Assembly: GCA_012033595.1 (NCBI GenBank)
Contig: JAAUQL010000025.1
Coordinates: forward strand, 1 to 59,689
From: Cyclobacteriaceae bacterium
GTDB taxonomy: Bacteria; Bacteroidota; Bacteroidia; Cytophagales; Cyclobacteriaceae
Direction of reading: 5' to 3'
DNA: 59,689 nucleotides
Of the stretch, positions 44,670 to 55,540 are shown piece by piece (position 1 is the stretch's first letter; each line of letters starts with the position of its first letter). The notes beneath the pieces were generated by a model. It was not told where the DNA came from and made no database searches. It saw only the letters and a list, made by a program, of their open reading frames with translations. The position numbers and the translations under genes are program-made.

Positions 44670-44693
44670 AAATATCGCAGTACTGCAATATTT
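44670..44693. promoter_or_regulatory. Candidate operator palindrome between divergent genes
   Basis: AAATATCGCAGTACTGCAATATTT is a 24-bp dyad with only one mismatched pair; the 10-bp core GCAGTACTGC is perfect. It lies 94 bp from the comB start and 83 bp from the start of the Tat isomerase gene, where a dimeric repressor or activator could act on both. No regulator gene is adjacent, so the binding protein is unknown. Confidence 0.45.
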
Positions 44694-44775
44694 GAAATGC
44701 TTACTTTACCATAATTGGATAATAGGCAGTATTTTTAAAATCAAATCATTAATCATCAAATAAATAGATAATCAC

Positions 44776-45708
44776 ATGGAAAAAGTAAGAAGAGATTTTT
44801 TAAAGACCGCCGGAGCCTTTGCCGCCGGTAGTTTGATCCTCCCCTTTGGTTGTACCCCCAAAAATTCCGGAGAAAAAGCAGAAGATGCTGCCGCCACCGC
44901 TCCGGTCAAAACCAAGGATATTGGCTTACAGCTTTACACCCTGCGCAACGAAATCCAAACCGACGGACTGGAAGCTACGCTGGAAAAAGTAGCCAACATC
45001 GGCTATAAGTGGATGGAGGCCTTTGGATATGAAAACAGGAAATTCCTTGGCAAAACCCCACAGGAATTCTCTAAAATATTGTCTGACTTGGGCATGAGTA
45101 TGCCGAGCGTTCATTCGGTAACAGAGGTTTCGTCATCGGGGGGCAAAGAGGCCATTGTAGATCAGATGAAGATAACTGCCGAAGATGCCATTGCGGCGGG
45201 TTCCAAATATTTGGTATGGGCATACCTCAAGGCCGAAGACCGCACCAGCATGGACGACTACAAGCGCCATATCGAAACCTGGAATAAATTTGGCGAAGTG
45301 TGCAAAGAAACCGGAATACAGTTCGCATATCACAACCACGATTTTGAATTTATTGAATTCGATGGCGTAAAACCCTATGATGTCATCATGCAGGAAACCG
45401 ACCCGGAACTGGTAAAATTTGAGCTCGATCTGTATTGGATTACCAAATCCGGCAATGATCCTGTTGCATATTTCCAAAAGGATCCGGGCAGATTCCACCT
45501 ATGGCATGTCAAAGACATCGATCCTGCTGACGATTTCTTTGCTCCTGTCGGGCAAGGTAAGATCGACTTTCAGAAAATATTCGATGCCAGAGAAACAGCA
45601 GGCATGAAATATTTCTTTGTAGAACAAGATGCTACCAGAGAAGGCGTATCGCCACTAGATACCATTGCTCAAAGCTGGAATTATCTCAACGAGGCATCGT
45701 TTGTATAA
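44776..45708 (+). CDS. Tat-exported sugar phosphate isomerase/epimerase
   Basis: This 310-residue TIM-barrel protein starts with a twin-arginine signal (VRRDFLKTAGAFAAG) that ends in a lipobox-like ILPFGC, so it is probably exported folded and lipid-anchored. The barrel includes IGLQLYTLRNE, IQFAYHNHDFEFIEF (about 175), LELDLYWI-type KFELDLYWITKSG (about 215) and FHLWHVKDID, with the usual Glu/Asp/His metal ligands. Substrate unknown, probably a sugar or sugar acid. Confidence 0.9.
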   Translation: MEKVRRDFLKTAGAFAAGSLILPFGCTPKNSGEKAEDAAATAPVKTKDIGLQLYTLRNEIQTDGLEATLEKVANIGYKWMEAFGYENRKFLGKTPQEFSKILSDLGMSMPSVHSVTEVSSSGGKEAIVDQMKITAEDAIAAGSKYLVWAYLKAEDRTSMDDYKRHIETWNKFGEVCKETGIQFAYHNHDFEFIEFDGVKPYDVIMQETDPELVKFELDLYWITKSGNDPVAYFQKDPGRFHLWHVKDIDPADDFFAPVGQGKIDFQKIFDARETAGMKYFFVEQDATREGVSPLDTIAQSWNYLNEASFV

Positions 45709-46049
45709 ACAAAGGCGCTAAAATATGTGGGTGGCTATGTTGATGATGGTGGATATGGCTAATTGCTGCCAACCCTTGGCTGGTTTTGGTAGGCTGAAGC
45801 CGATTATTTAATATGTTGCAAAGGAATTTCCCCCACTGCCATACCAGCCGTGGGGGAAAGCTCCATAGCTTTCGGAAATGGAATAATAATCATTGTATCA
45901 AAAGATTTGTGTTCTATACCATACCATATAGCCCCCTGTAAATGTTTGAAAGTCTGGCATGCTCCCGCCGGACTTTTTTTGCTTTTGCGGATATACTTTA
46001 TTCTTCAGCATATATTCGATAACTTTAGGCCAACAGAATAATACTACTT
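45709..46049. other. Intergenic region with two hairpins
   Basis: This 341-bp region holds a perfect 10-bp stem TTTCCCCCAC/GTGGGGGAAA (45827-45836 with 45850-45859, 13-base loop) that is not followed by T, and a terminator at 45950-45980. Short open frames inside have no protein character. Nothing else is seen. Confidence 0.5.
45950..45980 (+). terminator. Rho-independent terminator
   Basis: AAGTCTGGC (45950-45958) pairs with GCCGGACTT (45967-45975) with one T-G pair, followed by seven T. It lies about 240 bp after the Tat isomerase gene and 70 bp before the next gene. Confidence 0.65.
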
Positions 46050-46793
46050 ATGAGAAATCTATTAATTTTAGCTATTTTTGCCTCTATGTTGGCTTGTGAG
46101 CCACGGCAGGGTAAGAGTGTAGATGACACGCCCCCATCTGCCAACAGCACACCTTCTTTTGTAGCTCAGGAAGTCCTGCAAGCGAATAGTTATACCTATG
46201 TAAAAGGCCTCGAAGGCGATAAGACCTTTTGGATGGCCATTCCCACTCAGGAAGTACAAGTCGGCGAAACCTACTATTACATTCCTGGCATGGAAATGAA
46301 AAATTTTCACAGCAAAGATCTCGACAGGGACTTTGAGTCGGTTTATTTCCTCAATGGCATATCTGACAAACCTGCCGTAGCAAATGAAATAGACGGGCAG
46401 GGAGCCATGCCCAACGACGAAAACCATACCTTAAAAGAATCTCCTCAAAAGGAAGAAGTGAATATACAGGCCGAAAAAGGTGTTACCACTATTGGAAGCT
46501 TATATTCAAATCGTGGCGATTTTGAAAACAAAAAGATAAAGGTGAAAGGCGTGGTGACAAAATACAATCCTGACATCATGCAAAAAAACTGGGTGCATTT
46601 GCAAGATGGCACCGGCGATGAACAGGGCTTTGACCTCACCATTACCACACTCGACAGAGTAGAAGTGGGTTCTATCGCCACCTTCGAAGGCGTGCTTGTA
46701 TTAAATAAAGATTTTGGTCATGGATACAAGTATGATTTGCTTTTGGAGAATGCTTCATTGATTTCCAACGATCAAGAGGTGAAGGTGAACTGA
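46050..46793 (+). CDS. OB-fold lipoprotein
   Basis: This 247-residue protein has a lipoprotein signal (FASMLAC, Cys about 16), an N-terminal region with QVGETYYYIPGMEMKNFHSKD (about 70-90), a linker, and a C-terminal OB-fold domain (about 145-240): FENKKIKVKGVVTKYNPDI, NWVHLQDGTGDEQGFDLTIT and VGSIATFEGVLVLNKDFG. This type of OB domain occurs in envelope proteins of Bacteroidota, sometimes linked to redox or metal proteins; its ligand is unknown. Confidence 0.75.
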   Translation: MRNLLILAIFASMLACEPRQGKSVDDTPPSANSTPSFVAQEVLQANSYTYVKGLEGDKTFWMAIPTQEVQVGETYYYIPGMEMKNFHSKDLDRDFESVYFLNGISDKPAVANEIDGQGAMPNDENHTLKESPQKEEVNIQAEKGVTTIGSLYSNRGDFENKKIKVKGVVTKYNPDIMQKNWVHLQDGTGDEQGFDLTITTLDRVEVGSIATFEGVLVLNKDFGHGYKYDLLLENASLISNDQEVKVN

Positions 46794-46989
46794 GGTAAGC
46801 TGCTCTCAGCATGACGGAGAAAATCCCTTATTGAAGCTGTACTATTTCACTAAGTCAACAGCTTAAAGAGCACCTGGTCTCGTTCCGGAATTTGGTACAA
46901 CCAACACGCGCAGCAGATGGCGGTTTAACAAGAACCATGCATAAAAAACATCCAATAAAATCAAGATAAACTGGCAAATTTTTTAGGAT

Positions 46990-49729
46990 ATGATTAAAAA
47001 GTTAGCTGTGCTCGTCTTGTTGCTAGGGGTATTCCAGATGAGAAGCTCATATGGTCAATCAATAGAAGAATTGCTGATATCTGGTGATTACTCAAATCTC
47101 ACCCTCAAAGAGGTGCTGGAGGATTTGAGTAGTCGATACCAAATCCCGATGTATTTTAAGGATACATGGCTCACAGCCGAAAAAATTTCCATTCATTTTA
47201 AAGAGGTATCCCTTCATGAAGTTCTGCAGCGATTGGTAAACGCCACCAACCTAAATTTTGCTATTTTATATGGCAATACCGTAATAATGGCTCGCGAAAC
47301 AGATTTAAGTAAAGAGTTTTCGCAAGATTACTACATCAAAAAAAACCTTCGTGAATCCTTTTTCCAACAAGCCCAATGGCCTGCAAACACCGAGTTGATC
47401 AATCTGGGTGATAAAAATAACGTGTCAGCAGATGTGGAATCGGTGCTGACCGGAAAAATAACTGATGGGCGAAACGACGATGCACTTGCAGGAGCCACTA
47501 TATTGGTAAAAGACCTGAATCTGTCCACCACTAGTGACGAACTAGGCCAATTCAGCATAAGTTTGACAAATGGGCTTCATATGGTCGAAATCAGTATGCT
47601 TGGATTTGAGTCACGATCATTTGGCCTGAATGTGATGAATACTGCCTCCTGGCAAATTGAATTATTTCCAGAAGCTACGCAACTAGATGAAGTGTTGATT
47701 ACAGGCACAGATGACGTTAGCAATATAAAATCAGCAAGTCTGGGAATTACCAGATTATCGCCCATCAACATAAAGCAAATGTCGGTCTTTCTTGGAGAGC
47801 CGGATGTGATCAAAAGCTTACTCACCCTGCCCGGAGTAAGCACGGTGGGCGAAGGAGCATCCGGCTTCAACGTCAGAGGTGGAAATATTGACCAAAACCT
47901 GATCATGCAAGACGATGCGCTTATGTTTAATTCCTCACATGCCCTCGGTTTTTTCTCCGTATTCAATGCAGATATCATCAAAGAAGTGACCTTATTAAAA
48001 GGCCATATCCCTGCCCAATATGGAGGGAGGGTTTCTTCAGTATTAGATGTGCAACTCAAAGGTAACAATTATCAGGACACCCAGGTGAAAGGTGGTATTG
48101 GCATATTATCTAGTCGACTGGCGGTAGAAACGCCACTGATCAAGGACCTGACTTCACTGGTGTTGGCGGGTCGCATGTCATATGCTGACTGGGTTCTCAG
48201 GCTGGCCAAAAAGCAAGATATTAAAAATAGTTCATTGGCATTTTATGACCTGAATGGAAAATATCTCAGCGACTGGGAAAAAAGGGAGCATGGCACTTTC
48301 GGTTTACAACAGCCACGACAAGTTCACCTATGATGAGGAATTTGGGTTTGCCTGGGATGTGTTTACCATAAGCTTTAAATACGACCAGATACTCAGTCCT
48401 GATCTTTTTTCCGGACTATCTATATCCTATAGCGATATCAGCAATAGCAGCTTCCAACCATCAGGGGTTGATGGTTTTGTATTGGGCAATGGAATGAATA
48501 ATTATAAAATTAAAGAAGATTTGCATATTTCGCGCTTTCCATCTCAGCATATCAATATTGGTTTCGAAGGCAATGCATATTTTCCTGATAGCGAAACCCT
48601 GGTTCCTTTTGACCACACTGCCACTACGATACCTTACGAAGGGCAAAAAGACCGTGGAGTAGAGGCAGCCGTTTACTTAAACGACGCCGTGGAGCTTACA
48701 TCCCGGTTGACTGCATCAATCGGACTGAGGTACAACTATTATATGCAAGTAGGGCCTGCGCAGGTAAATGAATATACTGATGGCCTGCCCACATCAGCAG
48801 CTGAAATTTTGAGTGTCACAGCATATAAATCTGGAGAAAAAGTGATTGCTTATCAGGGATTTGACCCTCGAGTCGCTCTTACTTTTATGCTTGACATTAG
48901 TTCTTCTATAAAAATGAGCTACAATAAAATACATCAATATATCCACCTGGTATCCAACACTACATCCGCTATGCCTATAGATTTCTGGCAGGTGAGCAAT
49001 ACCTATTTTCAACCTTTGTCATCAGATAATTTTTCTGTGGGATATTATAAAAATTTCAGGATGAACGCCTTTGAGACATCCGTAGAAGCGTACTACCGCA
49101 ATATGGACAATATCATCGAATACAAGGATTTTCCAGATCTATTTCTTAATAATCACCTGGAAACAGAGCTGGTAGGGGGCAAAGGAAGAGGCTATGGTCT
49201 TGAATTGTTTGTCAAAAAGAAATCGGGTAAATTTAACGGATGGCTCTCCTATACTTTTTCACGGACTTTTGTGAAAGTTGACCACTATTCGCGTCAAATT
49301 GAAATCAACCAGGGGCAATGGTTTCCTTCTAAGTTTGATCAACCCCATAATTTCAGCCTGGTAGGCAATCTCAACTTTAACAAAACCAACCAATTCAGTT
49401 TTAACTTCACCTATGCTACTGGAAGACCCTTAACTGCCCCAGATGCCAACTACGCACTAAATGGCACTATCGTGCCCAACTTTTCCAATCGCAATGAATA
49501 CAGAATGCCAGATTACATTCGTTTAGATGTGTCGTACACCATCCAACGCGGACTGTTGAGAACTGCCAGATACAAAGATAGTTTTACGTTTTCGGTGTAT
49601 AACCTGCTGGCCCGCCGAAATGCATATTCAATATATTTCAAGCGCGAGAGGGGAACAAATTATGGAGCCTACAAACTGGCAATTCTAGGCACCTTGTTGC
49701 CTTCTATTACCTATAATTTTAATTTCTAA
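46990..49729 (+). CDS. STN-type TonB-dependent receptor (frameshifted)
   Basis: 46990-48333 encodes a signal peptide, an STN domain (about 30-100, LTLKEVLEDLSSRYQIPMYF), a carboxypeptidase-like fold (about 155-225) and the plug (SVFLGEPDVIKSLLTLPGVS, GFNVRGGNIDQNLIMQDDA). 48254-49729 encodes the beta-barrel and ends LGTLLPSITYNFNF. The frames meet at the A-run 48278-48283, where one base in excess or two lost would join them as a protein of about 910 residues. It should import or bind a large ligand at the outer membrane. Its stop overlaps the next gene's ATG (TAATG). Confidence 0.9.
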
Positions 49730-50766
49730 TGAAGATTTATATATACATTTTCTATTTTTTCTTTGGTTTGAGCCTGGCAGCTTGCGTGGAGCCATACAAC
49801 TTTAAAAGCGAAGCCAGGGAAAGTTTTCTGGTAGTAGATGGTCGAATTACTCAGTTGGAAAAGTACAATACGCTTCGGCTCACCCGCAGTACGCCATATG
49901 GGCAAGCTGCCGATTTAATTCCGGTGGACAACGGCCTCGTAAAAATCTACAAGAATGATGAAGAAGGCATTGAGTGCAAAAAACTGGGCGATGGGTTTTA
50001 CCAACTTGCAACTTTAGGTGAGGTCGGAAACAGCTACTTTATTGAAATAACCATCGGAGATAAGATATAACGGTCATTACCAGAAACCTTGCCTCCGCCC
50101 GTTGCGCCCGATGAAATTTCATTAATGATTGAATATAAAAGTGAAGAAAATGAGAATGGAGTATTGATTACTTTTCCCAACATAGATGTGGCCATAAGCA
50201 CGCCGATCAACCCTGAGCAAAATGTCAGCTACTTAAAATGGAAAACCGAAGAGGATTTTTCGTTTTTTGAATTCCCTTGTGGCCCGCTTCATCAACCTAA
50301 GGGATGCTTTGTGCATCTCGAGACCAACCCCGATGACATCGTAATTTTCTCCGGCGAAAGATTGGGCCAAGGATATTTGCAACAACAATTGGTTGCATCC
50401 AAAAGAATCGACGACCTCTCACAATTTCTCTTTAGACACTATTTTAGTGTATATCAATATGCAATGACCAAAAAAGCCTATGATTTCTGGGAAAAGATAA
50501 AGCTTACTTCTGCACCCAGTGGAAATATATTTGACCTCCCTCCGGCCACGGTCCGCGGAAATATCTATAATATTGAGGATAAAGACGAACTGGTAGGTGG
50601 CTATTTTGAAGCTTCATCAGTAAATGTAATACGCAAATACCTCACTCCGTCTGACATGAGCCCCATCACCTTCGATCAAATTTATAATTATTGTAACACA
50701 GGAATCTGCTGCAACTGTCTGATTATTTTTAATGCTACCACAGAAGCCCCAGATTTTTGGGAGTAA
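49729..50766 (+). pseudogene. DUF4249 lipoprotein with in-frame stop
   Basis: 49729-50070 and 50089-50766 are in the same frame and separated by TAA at 50068-50070. The sequence on both sides (FIEITIGDKI-stop-RSLPETLPPPVAPDEISLMIEY) is continuous with the DUF4249 pattern, where Tyr would be natural (TAT or TAC to TAA). The signal SLAAC marks a lipoprotein. DUF4249 proteins are usually encoded after such TonB receptors and probably sit beside them at the cell surface. The point change could be genuine or an error; downstream Cys-rich CCNCLIIFN looks normal. Confidence 0.8.
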
Positions 50767-50768
50767 AT

Positions 50769-52466
50769 ATGAATAATTGCTATACAAAATATTTGCCTTT
50801 TGTAGCGGCTGCCATCGCAATACTGATCGTGGTTCGCCCGTCGTATGGCCAGGCCACTCAAGCCGAACAATTAGTACTTCACACCAGCAATTCAATGTAT
50901 CTCTGTGGAGAAACCATATGGTATAGTGTGCATCATGCCAACATGGAAGATGAAAAGAATCGCAGCTTGGTGGCTTATGTCAATCTTCATGACAAACAAG
51001 GTCACTTGCTCATCCAACAAAAAGTAAAATTAGTTCAGGGACGATCACATGGATCTATGCATATTCCATTGGCGTGGAAAGAAGATTATTATTATCTCAC
51101 CTGTTTTACATTGTGGAACCTACAGTTTGAACAACAGGAACTTTCGTGTAGAAAGATCTCCATTTACAATCCCTTTGAAAATGTGGATACTAACTATGAG
51201 CCCAAAAATAGTTTGCCCACGCCAACCGTTTCATCATCAGCGGGAACTGTAGGTATAGATATGCCTGACACGACTGTGCACAGGCGCGATACTGTCAACG
51301 TCACGCTCAGCCAAAACATAGGGCAAATGGCTGTTGTTTCCGCTTCAATTCATTCGCTTGGGGGCCTGGAAGCTGACGAATACCTGTTTATTAAAAACCA
51401 ATCGGCACCATTGAGCTCCAGTCCATACTATGCGACGGAAAAGCCAGTAAATATGGAAAGAGGACTTCGTGTTACTGGCCTTGCCATCGATCCGGCCACA
51501 AAAAAACCGGTGAATAGTGATATTTTATCTTTGCACCAGGTTGGAGGAGATAGTTTTTACAGAATAGCGTCAAAAAATGGAGAGGTATGCATGGATATCC
51601 AGGAATTCCAGGGAGAAGCTGTCCTCCAGCTATTGAATATGAATCCATATCAGTCAGATGCACCGGATTTCGAAATGAAGATGCCCGGTCAAACATTGTT
51701 AGGGCTTGATGACACCGATGTTCTTTTACGAAACCATGCGATAGATAATTATCTTAAAAATGCCCGCCTGCTCCGAAAAGTTATAGAAATATTTGATGAC
51801 CCTTCGACAGACAGTCTATCCATAATGCCCACGACAAAATATCCCTTTGATGCGGACAAAGTATATGATATGGCCAAATTTCAGTCGATGAAAACTTTGG
51901 AGGAATTTTTCCGCGAAATCGTATATAATGCAGAGCTCAGTCCAAAAGAAGACAAACACACATTGCGCTTAAAAAATATGGAATCAGGCCGGTTTTTCAT
52001 GGAAAAGCCCTGGTATCTTGTAGATGGATACCTAACCCGCCATGAGGATGCAGTATTGCAGATTCCCTTTAAAAACCTTGAGCGCGTTGAAATTTACAAT
52101 AGGGATAAAAGCATCATCAGTCAGCTGGAACCCGTAATGGTTCGCAGTGGAATGATTGCAATTTATACCAACAATAATTATCTGAAAGAGCACACCGCAA
52201 ACGGAAAGAATGTTTTCGCCTTCAGCGGCTTCGGCGAGCAAAGTTCCTTCGTTGTGCAACATCCACACGAGGACAAAACAAAAGCCATGGAAAACCCAAA
52301 ATTTGGCTTTCAACTCCAATGGCTCCATTCGCTGGTGTTGGGTCAGGAAAACACAATTTCATTTGTGACTTCAGACCTTGTGGGCGACTATATCATTGAG
52401 ATAGAAGGTATCACAAGCGATGGCGTAGCTCTATCTGGTCACCATTTTTTTACGGTCAAATATTGA
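50769..52466 (+). CDS. Large exported protein of the TonB/DUF4249 locus, MG2-like N-terminus
   Basis: From ATG 50769 this protein of about 565 residues has a signal peptide ending RPSYGQ and an N-terminal region (EQLVLHTSNSMYLCGETIWYSV, then RSLVAYVNLHDKQGHLL) resembling the MG2 macroglobulin-like domain found in Bacteroidota surface proteins. The middle has TGLAIDPATKKPVNSDILSL, a carboxypeptidase-like repeat. The C-terminal part is unassigned. The gene begins 2 bp after the DUF4249 stop, completing a three-gene operon. Ligand unknown. Confidence 0.78.
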   Translation: MNNCYTKYLPFVAAAIAILIVVRPSYGQATQAEQLVLHTSNSMYLCGETIWYSVHHANMEDEKNRSLVAYVNLHDKQGHLLIQQKVKLVQGRSHGSMHIPLAWKEDYYYLTCFTLWNLQFEQQELSCRKISIYNPFENVDTNYEPKNSLPTPTVSSSAGTVGIDMPDTTVHRRDTVNVTLSQNIGQMAVVSASIHSLGGLEADEYLFIKNQSAPLSSSPYYATEKPVNMERGLRVTGLAIDPATKKPVNSDILSLHQVGGDSFYRIASKNGEVCMDIQEFQGEAVLQLLNMNPYQSDAPDFEMKMPGQTLLGLDDTDVLLRNHAIDNYLKNARLLRKVIEIFDDPSTDSLSIMPTTKYPFDADKVYDMAKFQSMKTLEEFFREIVYNAELSPKEDKHTLRLKNMESGRFFMEKPWYLVDGYLTRHEDAVLQIPFKNLERVEIYNRDKSIISQLEPVMVRSGMIAIYTNNNYLKEHTANGKNVFAFSGFGEQSSFVVQHPHEDKTKAMENPKFGFQLQWLHSLVLGQENTISFVTSDLVGDYIIEIEGITSDGVALSGHHFFTVKY

Positions 52467-52494
52467 TCACAAGATGATAAACCTGACTTTACTT

Positions 52495-53271
52495 TCATTT
52501 CACCTTTAGCATTCCTTCCAACTTTTCCTCGGGCACCTCTATGGTCGTAGCACCTTCGGAGTACGGTGCAATTTCGTACGGGTTGAAATGCACAATCACA
52601 CCGCTTTCCGTTAGGCCGATGTTGTCACTAAGCAAAAATTCTTCATCATTGATAAAATACCCGATATCGGCATAAGACTCGTCTTCGTTCATGCCCTTTT
52701 GTTTTCTGAATGATATTTCCAGTAACTGCTTAAACCTGCTGGTATCTGCTATAATTTCGCTGGTTGTCAATACTTTATTTCTCTGGAGATCTACCACAAA
52801 AAAATCCGCAATGGTATTGGGGTGTGCACCACCGGTAAATGATTCTGCATCTATACGAAACGACACCACCTTTTCCGATTCGTAAGTTATCTCTGCTTTC
52901 ATTTCGACATACCAGCCCAATTGATAGGTGGGAAAATCAATTTTGAAGGTTTCGAAATCTTTGATAAACGATTGCGCCATGTGTTCAAGAGAGCCGTCTG
53001 CTGCCTCTTCGCGAAAAAAATCCATCCCGACAGATTTAATTTTGCTAGCGATCAGACGGTTGAGATCGGCCTTTCCACTATCGCTATACACGGGGTACTC
53101 GATGCGCACATAAGTGCAATTGCTAGAATCAGACAGGCAATCTTGCCAGGTAGCTAGTATTTCTTTTTGAATCAGCTCAGGTTGCTCATCCTTACTATCA
53201 GGTGTTTTATTATCCAGACAAGCCTGTAAACCTAAGGCAAGGATCAAGAAGACGATGATCAGATATTTCAT
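52495..53271 (-). CDS. DUF3298/RsiV-like lipoprotein
   Basis: From ATG 53271 the protein of about 258 residues has a lipoprotein signal (LALGLQAC, Cys about 18) and a domain with YVRIEYPVYSDSG, FRIDAESFTGGAHPNTIADFFVVDL and FNPYEIAPYSEGATTIEVP, matching the DUF3298 region of RsiV-like proteins. In RsiV the domain binds lysozyme; here the role is unknown. The frame is open to 53385 but a signal peptide begins only at 53271. It converges on the TonB locus. Confidence 0.82.
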   Translation of the reverse strand: MKYLIIVFLILALGLQACLDNKTPDSKDEQPELIQKEILATWQDCLSDSSNCTYVRIEYPVYSDSGKADLNRLIASKIKSVGMDFFREEAADGSLEHMAQSFIKDFETFKIDFPTYQLGWYVEMKAEITYESEKVVSFRIDAESFTGGAHPNTIADFFVVDLQRNKVLTTSEIIADTSRFKQLLEISFRKQKGMNEDESYADIGYFINDEEFLLSDNIGLTESGVIVHFNPYEIAPYSEGATTIEVPEEKLEGMLKVK

Positions 53272-53479
53272 TTGTGCGCGTATTTTAATGACTTTGGAAC
53301 AATTAAGACATAAATCTATCGAAACTAAGCAATATAAATCGGTGATCGCGGCGTAAATATTGGTATGCGCGCCGCATTGAGCCACTTAGCCTTGTTCGGG
53401 GGATTAATTCGGTGTCAAAACCTCATGCTAATGGTCCATTTTTATCCCTGTACTTTTTTAGGCCTTTAAACCCAAGCAA

Positions 53480-53704
53480 ATGAAAAACCTTTAATTTGTG
53501 CTGCTTATTGCCCTTACCTGCCTGCCAAGGCGCAACAAAAAATATGGGGTGAAACAGAAATCAAACTCAAAAAACGGCGCCAGAATAAAGCAAAATTGTG
53601 GCGAATTACCCAGAAACATGATAATTTGAGCTGTATGGCAAATCTCAACGTGTTCTCTGCCACAAAAAAAAAACATCGGCTGGTTCAAGGTTGAACTGCA
53701 TGGG
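53480..53704 (+). pseudogene. Possible remnant of a small secreted protein
   Basis: From ATG 53480 the sequence reads MKNL-stop-FVLLIALTCL and then, one frame over, LPAKAQQKIWGETEIKLKK and later DNLSCMANLNVF. Joined, this looks like a signal peptide with a short basic protein, but it needs one stop and one frameshift repaired. I cannot name it. The rest of the 53272-53726 interval shows nothing. Confidence 0.3.
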
Positions 53705-53726
53705 GACTTTTTTTAGCTGCCGAGAC

Positions 53727-55354
53727 TTATTTGGTACTCGCCAGCTTTTCAGCCTCGTCAAACAGGTTGAGGGCTTCCTGAAAGATTTCGTTCACATCAT
53801 TAATGATAGGATAGTAGCTCTCTCGCCCGTAGGCGTTTCTTGCTATCGATCCTTTTACCAGCGTTTTTATGAGCGAACCTGATCGCTTGTAGTCTGCTTC
53901 GTCAAAGGGTACACCCAGGCTTTCGCCCATGGCTATAATCTCTTTTTCCATTGACTCATCGATCACAAATGACTTTCTGAAATCTTCAAATTTTATATTC
54001 TTGAGCTTTTTCTCATTTTTCTGAAAATAGTTAAGCGCATATTCTCTGATCACATTATTGTTCATCATCTTCATGTAGTACCTGGAGTCCCAGCCGGTAT
54101 CGAGAGGGATAAAGTAGTCAGGCATAATACCCCCACCTCCATAGACGACCCTTCCGCCAACGGTTTGGTATTTGAGTGAATCATTGAATTTGATGCTGTC
54201 GGCGTTGAAAAGCTCTCCATGTTCCACTCGTTTATGAAAGTCTTCCTGGTATTCATCCAACCCTTTGTCGTAAGGCTTTTGAATAGACCGGCCACTTGGT
54301 GTATAATAGCGGGCGATGGTCAGTCGCAGCTCCGAACCATCGCTCAGTCTGAACATCGACTGCACCAAGCCTTTGCCAAATGATCTGCGACCCACAATGA
54401 GCCCACGGTCATTGTCCTGTACGGCTCCGGCCACAATTTCCGATCCCGAGGCACTTCCCTCATTGATCAGGACAATCACCGGGCCTTTCTGAAAAGTCCG
54501 GGTCGGTAGGCCCTGTATTCTGCATTGGCCCTGGGTTCTTTGCCTTCCTGGCTAACGATCATCATGTTTTCGGCAATCAGCTCATCCGATATATTCACCG
54601 CGCGATCCATGTAACCACCAGGGTTGCTTTGCAAATCGACAATAAGCTTTTTCATGCCCTGGTCGACGAGATATTTTAATTTTTCCCTAAACTCATCATA
54701 GGTAGTTTCAGAAAACCTGTTCACTTTTATATACCCTATTTCATCATCCACCATGTACCCGGCATCCACTGAGTATTGTGGTATTTTATCCCTGATGATG
54801 GTAAAATCGAGGATTTCCGCACTGCGATCCCTCTTGATACCCACAACCACCTTAGTGCCTTTGGCTCCTCTGAGCCTGTCGATAACTCCCCGATTAGTAA
54901 TGCCTACCCCGGCTACAGTTTCACCATCTACCGTCACTATTTTGTCCCCGGCTAGCAAACCCACCTTCTCCGAAGGACCACCCGACAAAGGCGCCAACAC
55001 GATAATGGTATCTCTGAAAATATTGAATTCGATACCCACCCCTTCAAATTCCTTTTTGAGATCGCTATTAGACAATTCCACATCTTTGGCCGAAACATAA
55101 ATGGTATGCGGGTCCAATTCTTCGAGCATTCCTGCAACGGCAGTTTCTACCATCTGATCATTTTCCACATCATCTACATACGACCTGTCAATGAGGCTCA
55201 GCACCTCACGGAATTTCATCACCCCCTTCATAAAATTGGAATCGCCATTGTCTGAACCGGCAAAAGTGGCTCCGATCAATATGCCCGCCGCCAGACCCAT
55301 GGTGAGGATGATAGGTAATTTTATCTGAAATCTGGAATTTTTAATTTTCTCCAC
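53727..55354 (-). CDS. ctpA: S41 family C-terminal processing peptidase (frameshifted)
   Basis: 54476-55354 encodes a membrane helix (about 10-30), a PDZ domain (about 85-165, [22 protein letters not shown]) and part of the protease domain ([16 protein letters not shown]). 53727-54479 continues with [17 protein letters not shown], carrying the catalytic Ser, and [10 protein letters not shown] with the catalytic Lys. The frames meet near 54490-54502 (GTFQKGP-like [12 protein letters not shown]). It cleaves unfolded or tagged envelope proteins. All catalytic parts are present once joined. Confidence 0.9.
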
Positions 55355-55540
55355 TATAAATCCTTTTGATTGATACGCTTTAGATTAAGTCGCTAATATA
55401 CTTATAATTGTATAAATATATTTGCCACTTGTGAATAACGATCTGCTGATGGGTCTTGTTTGAAATTATATATGAGTGGTTGATTTCTGAATAAAAGGCA
55501 GCATTTCTGCAAAGGAATAGATCATTTTCACTATAAAACT

